This document shows, one piece after another, positions 1-8,480 of a DNA stretch of 64,000 nt (position 1 is its first letter; the number at the start of each line of letters is the position of its first letter). The notes under the pieces are model-generated. The model made no database searches. It was not told where the DNA came from and worked only from the letters and a program-made list of their open reading frames with translations. This stretch comes from Corynebacterium crudilactis. GTDB taxonomy: Bacteria > Actinomycetota > Actinomycetes > Mycobacteriales > Mycobacteriaceae. A program made the translations under genes and the position numbers. The stretch is from contig NZ_CP015622.1 in assembly GCF_001643015.1 (NCBI RefSeq), positions 1,253,358 through 1,317,357 on the forward strand, given 5' to 3'.

Positions 1-27
1 CGAGGAAGACTTGGATAGAGGGTTTTC

Positions 28-43
28 GGTCACCTGGTTTGGT
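28..43. repeat. Right arm of a family-B hairpin at the window edge
   Basis: GGTCACCTGGTTTGGT matches 14 of 16 positions of the arm at 47766-47781. The left arm would lie outside the window or in its first bases. Confidence 0.5.
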
Positions 44-57
44 CCGTGAACACCAAA

Positions 58-1206
58 TTAGATTCCCCAAGCGCTTCGACGGTGTTTGAGAACTCTAGTG
101 AGGTCTCGAATTACCCGTGTATCAAAAGTTCCTGAAGCAAGAATTGTTTCGGCAGCGTTTTCTGTAGCCAACAGCGCCGCGTGTGCAACCGACGTGGCAG
201 TTTTTTCTGGTAGACCGATGGATGCACAGAATTTTAAGAACTTCTTTTGGCTGAGATCCTTTTTGGATCCTTGGATTTCTAAGGCCATTGTGGTGTCGCC
301 GTACACTGCGGTGGAGGGAATGTCATAGATCGGGCTGACCTCGAATCCGCGGCCCTTGTTGATGATGGAGATATTTTTGGCATGAAGATCGCCATTGCCG
401 CTGAGCCAAGCGACTGCGATTTGGAAGGCAAGATTGCGCATCGCAAAGATTGGGGAAGCACACACTGTGGTGAGAGCCTGCGCGATTTCCTCATAGCTCA
501 CTGAATACTTATCTGCTGGCCAGATGCCCAGAACTTGTCCTGCATCCTCGACTGGGATTTTGCCCTGGGGTGTGCGATCAAAGCGGTGGACTAGGAGACC
601 GGACCTACCGTGTTTATCACGGAGGACCTCGATTTTAGAAAGCCCAATGCGAAGCTTATTCTGGGCCAACAATTGATAGCATGCTGCTTCGTTTTCTACT
701 AAAAAAGGATATTCAGGCGGGGAGAGTTTCAAGATGGTATCGCTTGCAACTGGGACGGCGATGGTACGTGCAGAGGCTTTGTCTTGGACGCCAGCGAGTG
801 CGACGGGATCAGCGATTCCAGACTCGTTTAGCGCAGCTGAGAAATCGAGATCTTTATCAAACTGAACTGTGGGTTGTGCAGGCTGTGGATTCTCACCATG
901 GTGGAAAATTGATACTGCACCAACGGGGTCAGCGCCAACGGCTAGAAGGAGGGAAAGTTCATCATCGGCAGAAGCCTTGATGTTTCTTCGGAGTGAACTT
1001 AAGCGACGACCTTCGGGGAGCAGTCCAGCGAAAAATGGTGGGATTGCCCCGGAGCGAGTAATTACGGGTGCAGAACTGATGGGCAGGGACGTGGCAATCG
1101 GAGGGCCTGTGTAATCATTTGCGTAAAAAAATGTGGTTTTGTCGCCGTCACGAGTGAAATGAGCAGCCAGGGTGTCTTGGAACCAAATATCGGCGATGCG
1201 GGTCAT
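58..1206 (-). CDS. hipA: HipA-family serine/threonine kinase toxin
   Basis: The 382-residue protein matches the HipA kinase fold, the toxin of type II hipBA modules that phosphorylates a translation target such as GltX in E. coli. Visible motifs are GVQDKAS (about 139-145, the ATP-loop region), GNGDLHAKN (270-278, the catalytic Asp/Asn loop) and SPIYDI (291-296, metal-binding Asp). No key residue seems missing. It is shorter than E. coli HipA (about 440 aa), as in many actinobacterial members. Its ATG overlaps the 3' end of the upstream antitoxin gene by 4 bp, so the two are translationally coupled. The real target is not known from sequence. Confidence 0.88.
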   Translation of the reverse strand: MTRIADIWFQDTLAAHFTRDGDKTTFFYANDYTGPPIATSLPISSAPVITRSGAIPPFFAGLLPEGRRLSSLRRNIKASADDELSLLLAVGADPVGAVSIFHHGENPQPAQPTVQFDKDLDFSAALNESGIADPVALAGVQDKASARTIAVPVASDTILKLSPPEYPFLVENEAACYQLLAQNKLRIGLSKIEVLRDKHGRSGLLVHRFDRTPQGKIPVEDAGQVLGIWPADKYSVSYEEIAQALTTVCASPIFAMRNLAFQIAVAWLSGNGDLHAKNISIINKGRGFEVSPIYDIPSTAVYGDTTMALEIQGSKKDLSQKKFLKFCASIGLPEKTATSVAHAALLATENAAETILASGTFDTRVIRDLTRVLKHRRSAWGI

Positions 1207-1430
1207 TGATTAACCTTGAGTGGATCATGAATTCCTACGGAAAGCTCGAGTCCAAGGATGCTAAGAACATCGATTACTTTGTCTAAGCGGACGGTAGTTT
1301 TCCCTTTTTCGACATCGCGGATGAATCGTTCGGAAACCCCTGCCAAGTCTGCGAGTTCTCCTTGCCTAAGACCGAGTTCTTTACGGCCGTGGAGTAGTGC
1401 CCTTCCGATCTCTTCTGCTTTCATGTACAT
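1203..1430 (-). CDS. hipB: HipB-like Xre-family antitoxin
   Basis: A 75-residue protein that is almost entirely one helix-turn-helix of the Cro/CI type (about residues 8-65; core GLRQGELADLAGVSERFIRD). As the antitoxin it should bind HipA and repress the operon. It is the first gene of the pair and overlaps hipA by 4 bp. Its promoter lies between two identical 16-bp near-palindromes, which fits autorepression by a dimeric HTH protein. ATG codons at 1430 and 1424 are both possible starts. Confidence 0.88.
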   Translation of the reverse strand: MYMKAEEIGRALLHGRKELGLRQGELADLAGVSERFIRDVEKGKTTVRLDKVIDVLSILGLELSVGIHDPLKVNQ

Positions 1431-1447
1431 CTCCTGGATCCAATTTT

Positions 1448-1463
1448 CGGCATGATCGTGCCG
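1448..1463. promoter_or_regulatory. HipB operator O1
   Basis: CGGCATGATCGTGCCG is a near-perfect 16-bp palindrome (one central mismatch pair). It sits just downstream of the hipBA -10 box, over the likely transcription start. The identical sequence recurs 60 bp away as O2. Binding by HipB is inferred from position and symmetry. Confidence 0.75.
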
Positions 1464-1471
1464 TTTTCCGT

Positions 1472-1500
1472 AGTATACAAGTATATTTGAGCTTCAACAA
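1472..1500 (-). promoter_or_regulatory. hipBA promoter
   Basis: Read on the minus strand there is a -35 TTGTTG (1500-1495), a 17-bp spacer and a -10 TATACT (1477-1472), close to the sigma-A consensus. It lies exactly between the two left operators, so a bound repressor would cover both the start point and the region upstream of -35. Confidence 0.75.
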
Positions 1501-1507
1501 TAAAAAT

Positions 1508-1523
1508 CGGCATGATCGTGCCG
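1508..1523. promoter_or_regulatory. HipB operator O2
   Basis: An exact second copy of CGGCATGATCGTGCCG, 60 bp from O1, just upstream of the hipBA -35 box. It lies between the divergent hipBA and GNAT promoters. Confidence 0.75.
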
Positions 1524-1568
1524 GAAATGATGAATGTGTGGGTGCGGACTAGGGTTGGAGAGGTGAAG

Positions 1569-1584
1569 CGGTACGATCATGCCG
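1569..1584. promoter_or_regulatory. HipB operator O3 at the GNAT promoter
   Basis: CGGTACGATCATGCCG is the reverse complement of O1/O2 with one change, 61 bp from O2. It lies where the -35 of the divergent acetyltransferase promoter would be (candidate -10 TATTCT at 1600-1605). This suggests that the toxin-antitoxin repressor also controls that gene. Confidence 0.65.
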
Positions 1585-1613
1585 GTTTTATTTTGTTGGT
1601 ATTCTCGGATTTT

Positions 1614-2120
1614 ATGACTACATTCCACATTCGGGCAGAAGAAGCACACGATATCAGTGCGATTTATGATGTCACCGAAGCGGCCTTTATGGGAATTGAG
1701 CATTCGGATGGCGCAGAGCAAGATCTCGTCGATAAGCTTCGTGCGGCAAAGGCGCTGAGCCTTTCCCTTGTCGCTGAAGCTGAAGGCGAAGTTATTGGCC
1801 ATATTGCCGCCTCCGAGGTGCTGATCGGCGGTGGTGCGCACGGCTGGTTCGGCATTGGACCAGTGAGCGTGCGTCCAGATCGTCAGCAGCAGGGCGTCGG
1901 CATTGCGCTCATGGGCAGTGCTTTGGATCAGCTTCGTGCAGAAAGTGCTGCCGGCGTCGTGCTCTTGGGCGATCCGGGCTATTATCGACGCTTCGGTTTT
2001 GAGGTCGTGCCCGGCCTTGTCTATCCGCATGCACCAGCCGAGTACTTCATGGCTATATGCCTGAATGCTCCGGAGTTTCCGCAGGGGATTGTGGAGTATC
2101 ATTCGGCGTTTGGTGGGTAG
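1614..2120 (+). CDS. GNAT family N-acetyltransferase (YhbS-like)
   Basis: A 168-residue GNAT enzyme when started at ATG 1614; the frame is open further upstream, but the GNAT fold begins here and the longer form would run through the operator. The acetyl-CoA loop RQQQGVGIAL (about 90-99) and the GYYRRFGF motif (122-129) are typical of YhbS-type acetyltransferases; the substrate is unknown. A TATTCT -10 box (1600-1605) 8 nt before the ATG suggests a leaderless mRNA. The gene diverges from hipBA and is preceded by a third copy of the hip operator. Its 3' end overlaps the convergent spermidine-synthase-like gene by about 68 bp. Confidence 0.85.
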   Translation: MTTFHIRAEEAHDISAIYDVTEAAFMGIEHSDGAEQDLVDKLRAAKALSLSLVAEAEGEVIGHIAASEVLIGGGAHGWFGIGPVSVRPDRQQQGVGIALMGSALDQLRAESAAGVVLLGDPGYYRRFGFEVVPGLVYPHAPAEYFMAICLNAPEFPQGIVEYHSAFGG

Positions 2121-2994
2121 CCACCTCATCGTGATTAGGCTGCGCACCTGAGGCGAATTTCCGCACCCAATCCTCATCTTTGTATTGAGCCGGAACGCCA
2201 CCGCCAAGCAGCTCCCGAGTAATCGCAGAAGCCTCGATGCTGGTAGAGCTAAAGAACTCAGTATCCGAACCCATTAAAATGATATTTCCGTAGCGTCTGC
2301 CTTTAAGCATTGGCGGATCTGCGATCACAGCAACATGTTGGAAAACCTCCATCATACCGGCCAGTTCTGCCTTGGCACCGCGCAAATCAGAATGATCACC
2401 ACAGTTGGCTACATAAAGCCCACCTGGTGCTAAACCACGGTGGCAGTGCTGGAAAAACTCCACCGTGGTGAAATTCTGCGGAGTAACAGCGCCCGCAAAC
2501 ACATCACGAATAATGACATCCCGGCTTTCAGGCGCGAAAGACTCAGCGACTACGCGAGCATCATCCACTCGAATTTTCACCCGTGGGGCACGCGGAATAT
2601 CAAACCATTCACGAGCTAAACGCGCGAGCTCTGCATCCAATTCCACAACAGTATTGCGCGATTGTGGGTAGACATCCGCAAAATACCGTGCCATCGTGCA
2701 TGCGCCACCGCCGAGGTGAGTAATGCGAAGCTTGGACGCATCCTGATGGGCATCAATAAACGCACGTGCACCGGTAGCGATCCACCGCATGTACTCAAAT
2801 TCCAATGCCTGTGGCTCACCCATCACGATATGTGAGCTGGGCACCCCATTGACACTGATCAGCCAACCATCGGCGGTATAGGAATCTGCCTCCAATTCAA
2901 TGACAGAGTATTCCCCTTCATAGGTGCCAGCGATGGGAACATTGGCAGCTTGTTGGGAACGAGATGGTTCAGACTTATTTTTCTTGCGGGCCAC
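2053..2994 (-). CDS. Spermidine-synthase-like SAM-dependent methyltransferase fold protein
   Basis: A 313-residue protein with the Rossmann core of spermidine synthases: THLGGGACTMARYF (about 92-105) is the glycine-rich loop, VVELD (116-120) ends strand 2, DDARV (144-148) follows, and RDVFAG (163-168) is in the active-site position. The N-terminal 20 residues are basic and low-complexity. Bacterial members of this class often lack a demonstrated polyamine activity, so I call only the fold. It is transcribed away from the ATPase gene with a 37-bp gap and overlaps the GNAT gene tail to tail. Confidence 0.72.
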   Translation of the reverse strand: MARKKNKSEPSRSQQAANVPIAGTYEGEYSVIELEADSYTADGWLISVNGVPSSHIVMGEPQALEFEYMRWIATGARAFIDAHQDASKLRITHLGGGACTMARYFADVYPQSRNTVVELDAELARLAREWFDIPRAPRVKIRVDDARVVAESFAPESRDVIIRDVFAGAVTPQNFTTVEFFQHCHRGLAPGGLYVANCGDHSDLRGAKAELAGMMEVFQHVAVIADPPMLKGRRYGNIILMGSDTEFFSSTSIEASAITRELLGGGVPAQYKDEDWVRKFASGAQPNHDEVATHQTPNDTPQSPAETPEHSGI

Positions 2995-3031
2995 GAAAAA
3001 ACTTTCTTGGGTTGGTAGGGGATTGGGGGTC

Positions 3032-4174
3032 TTAAGCTATGGGGCGGTGTTGCGGGCTGCTCAGTAGATGCTCGCGCATATAAGGCAGTGTGAAGTTGAG
3101 ATAACCGTATTTTGGAACCTCCACTAAACCTCTACTTAAAAGTTGCTTTCTCTGCATTGACAAGGCATTGGGCTTGACATTCATGAGGTGTGCGATGTTA
3201 CCGGTGGATACCATCTCGCCATCGGTAGAGAGCTGGGCGATCGCGTACAAAATATGCAGCTCTCCATCGGGAACATGATGCAAACTAGGCTCATGGACTT
3301 GCATACCCATGCGTCGAATAACTTCAGCGCGAACAGCCTCAACCTGGGTTGCCTGGATTGTATCGGAATTATCAAGGGTACTTTGCGCCCAGGCTAGGGA
3401 ACCGGTCAGCTGCATAGAGTAGGGATAGCCCTTGCTGATATCTGCTGCGAGTTCGGCTGCATCCGAAGCCATCTGACGCTGGCCTTCAGCAGTGGTCTCA
3501 ATAAACATATTCACCGAGTCCTGGTAGCTCACAGGATTAAGTAGGATGCGCTCGGCTCTGCGGATAAAAGTGGTGCCCTCATGCTGGAGCAATCTATCAA
3601 TGCCTTCGGGAAGACCAGCTGCCACAAGGGCGATATCAAAATCATCACGCAGGAGATCTTGAACTGCCGTGGCCAAGATGTGTAGTTGTTCTACATCAGC
3701 GCTTTGGAGTTCATCAAGAGTGATTAGGATTCCAGAACCATGTTTTTGCAGAGTGGTGGCGAGTTCGCGCAGCCGCGAAATCAGCGTCGGGGTGGGGTCT
3801 TTTTTGGTGGGATCCGCGATGGTCGTGACTGCAGCGATTCCTGAAATTGAGACGCTGCTGAGCATTCGTTTGGATTGGGGTCCATCTAGCTTTTGGAGTG
3901 CCTCTGGGATTGCGGAGTTCATGAGTGCTTGAACCATTGAGTTATCCGGGTAGGCACGCAGTGTGATCCAGCCTTGAGATGAAGCGGCATCTTCAAACTC
4001 ATTTAATAAGACGGTTTTACCCATGCCGCGAGAACCGGAAATAAGGAGCGCTCGGAAAGGGCTGCCGGGACCTTCTGCGAGGCCAAGCTTGAATGACTGA
4101 AGAAGCGAGTCGCGGCCTGCAAGTATGGTGGGGGAAACGCCGAAAGTTGGGCGGAATGGATTGCGAGCTGACAT
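3032..4174 (-). CDS. P-loop ATPase with C-terminal winged helix
   Basis: A 380-residue AAA/STAND-type ATPase. Walker A is GSRGMGKT (47-54) and Walker B GILITLDEL (148-156). The last 80 residues (about 300-375, around ELHILYAIAQLS to YLNFTLPYM) look like a winged-helix DNA-binding domain that ends in a wing. An ATPase core followed by a winged helix is found in Orc1/Cdc6-like proteins and in MalT/ArsA-type regulators; which one applies here cannot be decided from sequence. The start ATG at 4174 is preceded by AAGG. Three direct repeats with a 28-bp period lie 25-96 bp upstream, which suggests autoregulation. Confidence 0.7.
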   Translation of the reverse strand: MSARNPFRPTFGVSPTILAGRDSLLQSFKLGLAEGPGSPFRALLISGSRGMGKTVLLNEFEDAASSQGWITLRAYPDNSMVQALMNSAIPEALQKLDGPQSKRMLSSVSISGIAAVTTIADPTKKDPTPTLISRLRELATTLQKHGSGILITLDELQSADVEQLHILATAVQDLLRDDFDIALVAAGLPEGIDRLLQHEGTTFIRRAERILLNPVSYQDSVNMFIETTAEGQRQMASDAAELAADISKGYPYSMQLTGSLAWAQSTLDNSDTIQATQVEAVRAEVIRRMGMQVHEPSLHHVPDGELHILYAIAQLSTDGEMVSTGNIAHLMNVKPNALSMQRKQLLSRGLVEVPKYGYLNFTLPYMREHLLSSPQHRPIA

Positions 4175-4198
4175 AAAGGCACCTTTCCTGGCTAGATT

Positions 4199-4270
4199 TT
4201 AGATCTTTTAGAAGTCTAGCGTGAATTTAGATCTGTTAGAACCTTTGTTGTGGGTTAGATCCTTTAGAAC
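4199..4270. repeat. Three 16-bp direct repeats, 28-bp period
   Basis: TTAGATCTTTTAGAAG (4199-4214), TTAGATCTGTTAGAAC (4227-4242) and TTAGATCCTTTAGAAC (4255-4270) begin exactly 28 bp apart. Each contains two direct TTAGA half-sites 9 bp apart, so six half-sites alternate at 9 and 19 bp. They fill the space between the ATPase gene and the divergent broken gene and probably form a regulator-binding array. Confidence 0.75.
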
Positions 4271-4319
4271 TTTCTATGCCAGTGGATGGATAACGCCCAT
4301 GAATGTGAGAATCAAGGCA

Positions 4320-4693
4320 ATGAGTGCACAAACGGAGTATGTGGAGCAACTTTATGTATTTTCCACAACTCAACAAGCGCAAGAGATTTCTGCGGAACTG
4401 TCGAATGAGTTTTTAAAAGAAAATCCTGGCATTTTAAACCATGAAATATCGGTACAGCACTCAGTAGAAGACCCATATGAAGTCGAAAAAAGCTGGGTTG
4501 ACATAGCGTTGATATTCACGATCGCACAATATCGCTCATTGAATACAGCTTCACGGTCAATTCCAGTGAAAACAAAGACGTAGATGAACTAGGTATGAGC
4601 ATTTATGCGGTTATCCGAGTGCTCATTAAGAAACATTCGGCGGTGGAATACTTCAGCATGTTTATGCGCGCATCGGATTTAGGGGAAGAGTGA
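4320..4693 (+). pseudogene. Small gene apparently broken by a frameshift
   Basis: From ATG 4320 (weak AAGG upstream) one frame reads MSAQTEYVEQLYVF and runs to a stop at 4583. From about 4520 the frame two bases over takes up a similar character (TISLIEYSFTVNSS, then IYAVIRVLIKKHS) and ends at TGA 4691-4693. Joined, this gives about 124 residues of alternating strands and helices with no Pfam-like motif I recognise. The alternative is a shorter genuine protein of 88 residues ending at 4583. Divergent from the ATPase gene and sharing the repeat array with it. Confidence 0.4.
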
Positions 4694-4710
4694 ATCATAA
4701 ACCTTGTCCC

Positions 4711-4726
4711 TAGGGAAATCTCCCTA
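4711..4726. promoter_or_regulatory. Inverted repeat upstream of mnmA
   Basis: TAGGGA-AATC-TCCCTA, a 6-bp inverted repeat with a 4-bp spacer, about 100 bp upstream of the mnmA start. A possible operator; no known regulator is assigned. Confidence 0.3.
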
Positions 4727-4823
4727 ATTAAAAGAAATTCGGGATTTCGGGAACATGCGGATACGCTACGGTGTTGAGATTAATTAAATAAACATGGGTA
4801 GAAAGCTTTGTAGAGGGGAGATC

Positions 4824-5921
4824 ATGCGGGTTCTTGCAGCAATGAGTGGAGGCGTTGATTCTGCCGTCGCAGCATCACGTGCTGTCGCGGCAGGTCATGA
4901 GGTGGTTGGCGTGCATTTGGCACTGTCGCAGGATCCACAAACGGTGCGAGAATCCTCGCGTGGTTGCTGTTCCCTGGAAGATTCCGCTGATGCGCGTCGC
5001 GTATGCGATAAATTGGGTATCCCATTTTATGTGTGGGATTTCTCGGATCGTTTCAAAGAAGATGTTATTGACAACTTCATTGACTCCTATGCAATTGGTG
5101 AAACCCCAAACCCATGCTTGCGCTGCAATGAGAAAATCAAGTTTGCGGCCTTGCTTGAGCGTGGAATCGCCCTTGGTTTCGATGCTGTCGTTACCGGCCA
5201 CTACGCACGTTTAACGCAGCCAGCTGATGGCGGAGATGGCTACTTGCGTCGCGGAGTTGATCCCAACAAGGATCAGTCTTACGTGCTTGGTGTGCTTGGC
5301 GCTCATGAGATCGAGCACTGCATGTTCCCAGTCGGCGATACCATCAAGCCTGAAATCCGTGAAGAGGCCAGTGCTGCAGGTTTCTCTGTGGCAAAGAAGC
5401 CAGACTCCTACGACATTTGCTTCATTCCGGATGGCAACACCCAGGCGTTCTTGGGCAAGCACATCGGTATGCGTCCGGGCATGATCGTGGATCAGGAAGG
5501 CACGCAGCTCCGTGAGCACGCTGGTGTCCATGAATTCACCATTGGTCAGCGCAAGGGCCTTGACATTAAGGCTCCAGCAGCCGATGGTCGTCCACGTTAC
5601 GTCACCGATATTGATGCCAAGACCGGCACCGTCACCGTTGGTACTCGCGAAAACCTAAAGATCAGCACCATCCACGCCGATCGTTTGAAGTTCCTCCATC
5701 CAGCGATGGACGGACAGATCGATTGCGAAGTCCAGGTCCGCGCACACGGTGGAGTAGTTTCCTGCTCTGCGACGATTGATCGTGACGCTGATTTCATGGT
5801 GCTTAACCTCAAGGAACCTCTTCAGGGTGTTGCTCGCGGCCAGGCAGCAGTGCTGTACCTGCCTGACGCGGATGGTGACATCGTTCTTGGATCAGGCACC
5901 ATCTGCCACACGGAGTCTTAA
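4824..5921 (+). CDS. mnmA: tRNA-specific 2-thiouridylase MnmA
   Basis: The enzyme thiolates U34 of Lys, Glu and Gln tRNAs. The PP-loop SGGVDS is at residues 8-13. The two catalytic cysteines are Cys101 in NPCLRCNE and Cys199 in DICFIPDG. The length of 365 aa is normal. I place the start at ATG 4824 after a good GAGGGGAG Shine-Dalgarno; the frame extends 30 nt further upstream without homology. It is followed after 5 nt by the MetE-like gene, so the two are probably co-transcribed. Its substrates include the tRNA-Glu and tRNA-Gln genes found at the right end of this window. Confidence 0.95.
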   Translation: MRVLAAMSGGVDSAVAASRAVAAGHEVVGVHLALSQDPQTVRESSRGCCSLEDSADARRVCDKLGIPFYVWDFSDRFKEDVIDNFIDSYAIGETPNPCLRCNEKIKFAALLERGIALGFDAVVTGHYARLTQPADGGDGYLRRGVDPNKDQSYVLGVLGAHEIEHCMFPVGDTIKPEIREEASAAGFSVAKKPDSYDICFIPDGNTQAFLGKHIGMRPGMIVDQEGTQLREHAGVHEFTIGQRKGLDIKAPAADGRPRYVTDIDAKTGTVTVGTRENLKISTIHADRLKFLHPAMDGQIDCEVQVRAHGGVVSCSATIDRDADFMVLNLKEPLQGVARGQAAVLYLPDADGDIVLGSGTICHTES

Positions 5922-5926
5922 GAAAA

Positions 5927-6934
5927 TTGGGCGCTTATGGTTTAGGTGAGCTTCCTGGAAAATCCGCCGCGGAAGCCGCCGACATTATTCAGGGTGAAAC
6001 GGGCGATCTTCTCCATATTCCTCAGCTTCCGGCGCGAGGTTTGGGTGCTGATCTGATCGGTCGAACCGTCGGTCTGCTGGACATGATCAACGTTGATCGC
6101 GGGGCCCGATCTTGGGTGATGAGCACACGCCCCAGCAGATTGACGCACCTGACCGGCGATTTCCTGGACATGGATTTGGATGCGTGCGAGGAAACCTGGG
6201 GAACGGGCGTCGACAAGCTAAAAATCCAAGTTGCTGGTCCCTGGACTTTAGGTGCGCGCATTGAGCTGGTCAATGGGCACCGCGTTCTTACCGATCGCGG
6301 TGCGATGCGCGATCTCACGCAAGCGCTAATCGCGGGCATTGACACCCATGCACGCGAGGTTGCGCGGAGATTCCGCGCCGAAGTGCAAGTACAAATTGAT
6401 GAGCCGGAGCTGCGTTCGCTTATCGACGGATCCCTCCCCGGTACTTCCACTTTCGATATCATCCGTCCCGTCAACATCGCTGATATCAATGAGCGTTTGC
6501 AGCAGGTCTTTAGCTCAATCGAGGGGATGACTTACCTCAACCTCACGGACCAGATTCCTTCGTGGGAGGTGGCCCGAGGTGCTGGTGCTCGTACCGTTCA
6601 GGTATCGATGGATAAAGTTCGCGGCAATGAACACCTCGATGGATTTGGCGAGACGATTACTTCAGGTATCCGCCTTGGCTTAGGCGTGACAAGCAGCAGT
6701 GATGTTGTGGATGAATTGTTAGAGCGTCCTCGTGAAAAAGCTGTTGAGGTGGCTCGCTTCTTTGATCGTTTGGGCGTGAATCGAAGCTATCTCGTGGATG
6801 ACATTGATATCCATCCGCGTGGATCCTTGGCGGAGGGCACTGCAGCTGCCACCACTATCACGCAAGCAGCCCAGGCCTACCGGATGGCGCATGTGATGGC
6901 AGGGATGCTGGCTAAAGATTCTGGTGATCTTTAA
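5927..6934 (+). CDS. MetE C-terminal-domain-like protein (cobalamin-independent methionine synthase fold)
   Basis: A 335-residue TIM-barrel protein resembling the C-terminal catalytic half of MetE. It has the QIDEPELRSL stretch near residues 155-165 and a VSMDKVRG-type strand, but is much shorter than MetE (about 750 aa) and lacks its N-terminal half. Such short MetE homologues are common in actinobacteria and their methyl donor or acceptor is undefined, so methionine synthase activity should not be assumed. The start is a TTG at 5927, 5 nt after mnmA, with only a weak AAGAAA upstream, so an internal start inside mnmA is possible. It ends 5 nt before the convergent MFS gene. Confidence 0.7.
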   Translation: MGAYGLGELPGKSAAEAADIIQGETGDLLHIPQLPARGLGADLIGRTVGLLDMINVDRGARSWVMSTRPSRLTHLTGDFLDMDLDACEETWGTGVDKLKIQVAGPWTLGARIELVNGHRVLTDRGAMRDLTQALIAGIDTHAREVARRFRAEVQVQIDEPELRSLIDGSLPGTSTFDIIRPVNIADINERLQQVFSSIEGMTYLNLTDQIPSWEVARGAGARTVQVSMDKVRGNEHLDGFGETITSGIRLGLGVTSSSDVVDELLERPREKAVEVARFFDRLGVNRSYLVDDIDIHPRGSLAEGTAAATTITQAAQAYRMAHVMAGMLAKDSGDL

Positions 6935-6939
6935 AACCT

Positions 6940-8403
6940 CTAAGATTTCTTTACTGCGGACTTAGTCTGTGCGGTATTGCTGGCCATTAGTGAGGCCACA
7001 ATGCCGATGATAAGAACGGCTGCAGCGAGTAGGAGTGCTTGGCCAAAAGCAGCACCTTCGGCACCTGTGGCAAGGCGAATTTGCATTACAGCACCAATCG
7101 CAGCAGCGCCGATGACAGAGCCTAGTTGCCTCGTGGTGTTGAAGACTCCAGAGCCTGCACCCATAAACTTAGGTGGTAAATCGCGCATGGTGGATGTGGA
7201 GTTAGGTGCCCACACAAAGGCATTACCAATACCCAATAACGTCATTGCAACAAGTGCCCAGACTAGACCCAAGTCAAAAATCATGGTCAGTGCGAGCCCT
7301 AAAATAGAAAGAGCTACAGCGCTAAAACCAAGGGCTGCAAGCCTGCCGGGGTTGGAACGATCAACAAGTTTGCCTACATATGGTGACAGCACGGCAGCCA
7401 TGAGAGCTTGGGGAACCATCATGAATCCAGCTTCCATGGCATTCATTCCATGAGCCTGCTGGAAGTACAACATGATCGGCAATGGTGTGCCTGCCACAGT
7501 AAATCCCATGGCAACAATGCAGATATTGCCGAGGCTGAAGTTCCGTGATTTAAAGATCTGCAGTGGAACCAGGGGATCATTTCCAGATTTCTCCGCACGG
7601 CTTTGTTGGAAGATAAACCACGCAAAAAGAACAACCGCTGCAATGATCATGATCCAAATCCACGCAGCCCATCCCGCGCTTTCTCCTTGTTGAAAAGCAA
7701 AGACGAGGAAGAAGACCGCTGCAATGGATAACACAATGGACAGGGGATCCAGTGGGCGAGTGAGTGGAGGGAACTCAGGCACAAACTTTAAGACTGCAAT
7801 TACGGAGAGCACACCGATGGGCAGATTGATATAGAAGACCCATTGCCAGCCCCAGTTCTCTGTGATGACACCACCCAAGATTGGACCTGCAAGCGATGCT
7901 AAACCAGCGGTGGAACCCCATACGCCCAGAGCTGCGCCGCGGCGCTCAAAAGCGAAGATTCGGTTGATAGTAGCCATGGTTTGCGGCGTTAATAATGCGG
8001 CACCTAAGCCTTGGACACCACGGGCAATGATCAACGTCAACATGTCAGGTGCCAGACCACAAGCAAGTGAGCTCAAGGTGAAAATAATCATGCCAGTGAC
8101 ATAGACATTCTTGGGTCCGTATTTATCGCCCAACCGACCAGTCACCAACAGTGGAACCGCGAAGGTCAGCAGATAAATCGAGGTAACCCAAATGACTTCG
8201 TTATAGGAAGCACCCATGTCTGCCTGCAGCGCTGGCGTGGACACTGCCACGATGGTTTGATCCAACAGGATCATAAAGAACCCGATGCACAGAGCAATCA
8301 GTGCTGGCCATGCCTGCTTTTCTGGAAGTGGCATGGCTGGGTATGCTTTGGGTGCAGTTTCTAGAGCCTCCTGTGAGGAGAGATTCTGCTTGTTGTCAGA
8401 CAC
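6940..8403 (-). CDS. MFS drug:H+ antiporter, DHA2 (14-TM) family
   Basis: A 487-residue integral membrane protein with about 14 predicted helices. It carries the conserved MFS loop GRLGDKYGPK (about 108-117) and the antiporter motif C region GLASLAGPILGGVI (about 165-178), both hallmarks of EmrB/QacA-like exporters. The substrate is unknown. The N-terminal 30 residues are cytoplasmic and hydrophilic. Transcribed in the same direction as the upstream exonuclease gene (77-bp gap), so they may share a transcript. Confidence 0.88.
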   Translation of the reverse strand: MSDNKQNLSSQEALETAPKAYPAMPLPEKQAWPALIALCIGFFMILLDQTIVAVSTPALQADMGASYNEVIWVTSIYLLTFAVPLLVTGRLGDKYGPKNVYVTGMIIFTLSSLACGLAPDMLTLIIARGVQGLGAALLTPQTMATINRIFAFERRGAALGVWGSTAGLASLAGPILGGVITENWGWQWVFYINLPIGVLSVIAVLKFVPEFPPLTRPLDPLSIVLSIAAVFFLVFAFQQGESAGWAAWIWIMIIAAVVLFAWFIFQQSRAEKSGNDPLVPLQIFKSRNFSLGNICIVAMGFTVAGTPLPIMLYFQQAHGMNAMEAGFMMVPQALMAAVLSPYVGKLVDRSNPGRLAALGFSAVALSILGLALTMIFDLGLVWALVAMTLLGIGNAFVWAPNSTSTMRDLPPKFMGAGSGVFNTTRQLGSVIGAAAIGAVMQIRLATGAEGAAFGQALLLAAAVLIIGIVASLMASNTAQTKSAVKKS

Positions 8404-8480
8404 GTTGAGTTTTCCTTCACACGCGTGGATGGTGGTGGCTCGAGAAAAGGGAAAGTACTTGGCGGGAAAGCAGCTGGGCG

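Noticed and set aside
1494..2207. Open frame antisense to the GNAT gene
   Set aside because: The sense strand has GNAT motifs, a promoter and an operator; the antisense frame has none.
5927..6934. Full methionine synthase metE
   Set aside because: Only the C-terminal-type domain is present (335 residues against about 750), so activity cannot be assumed.
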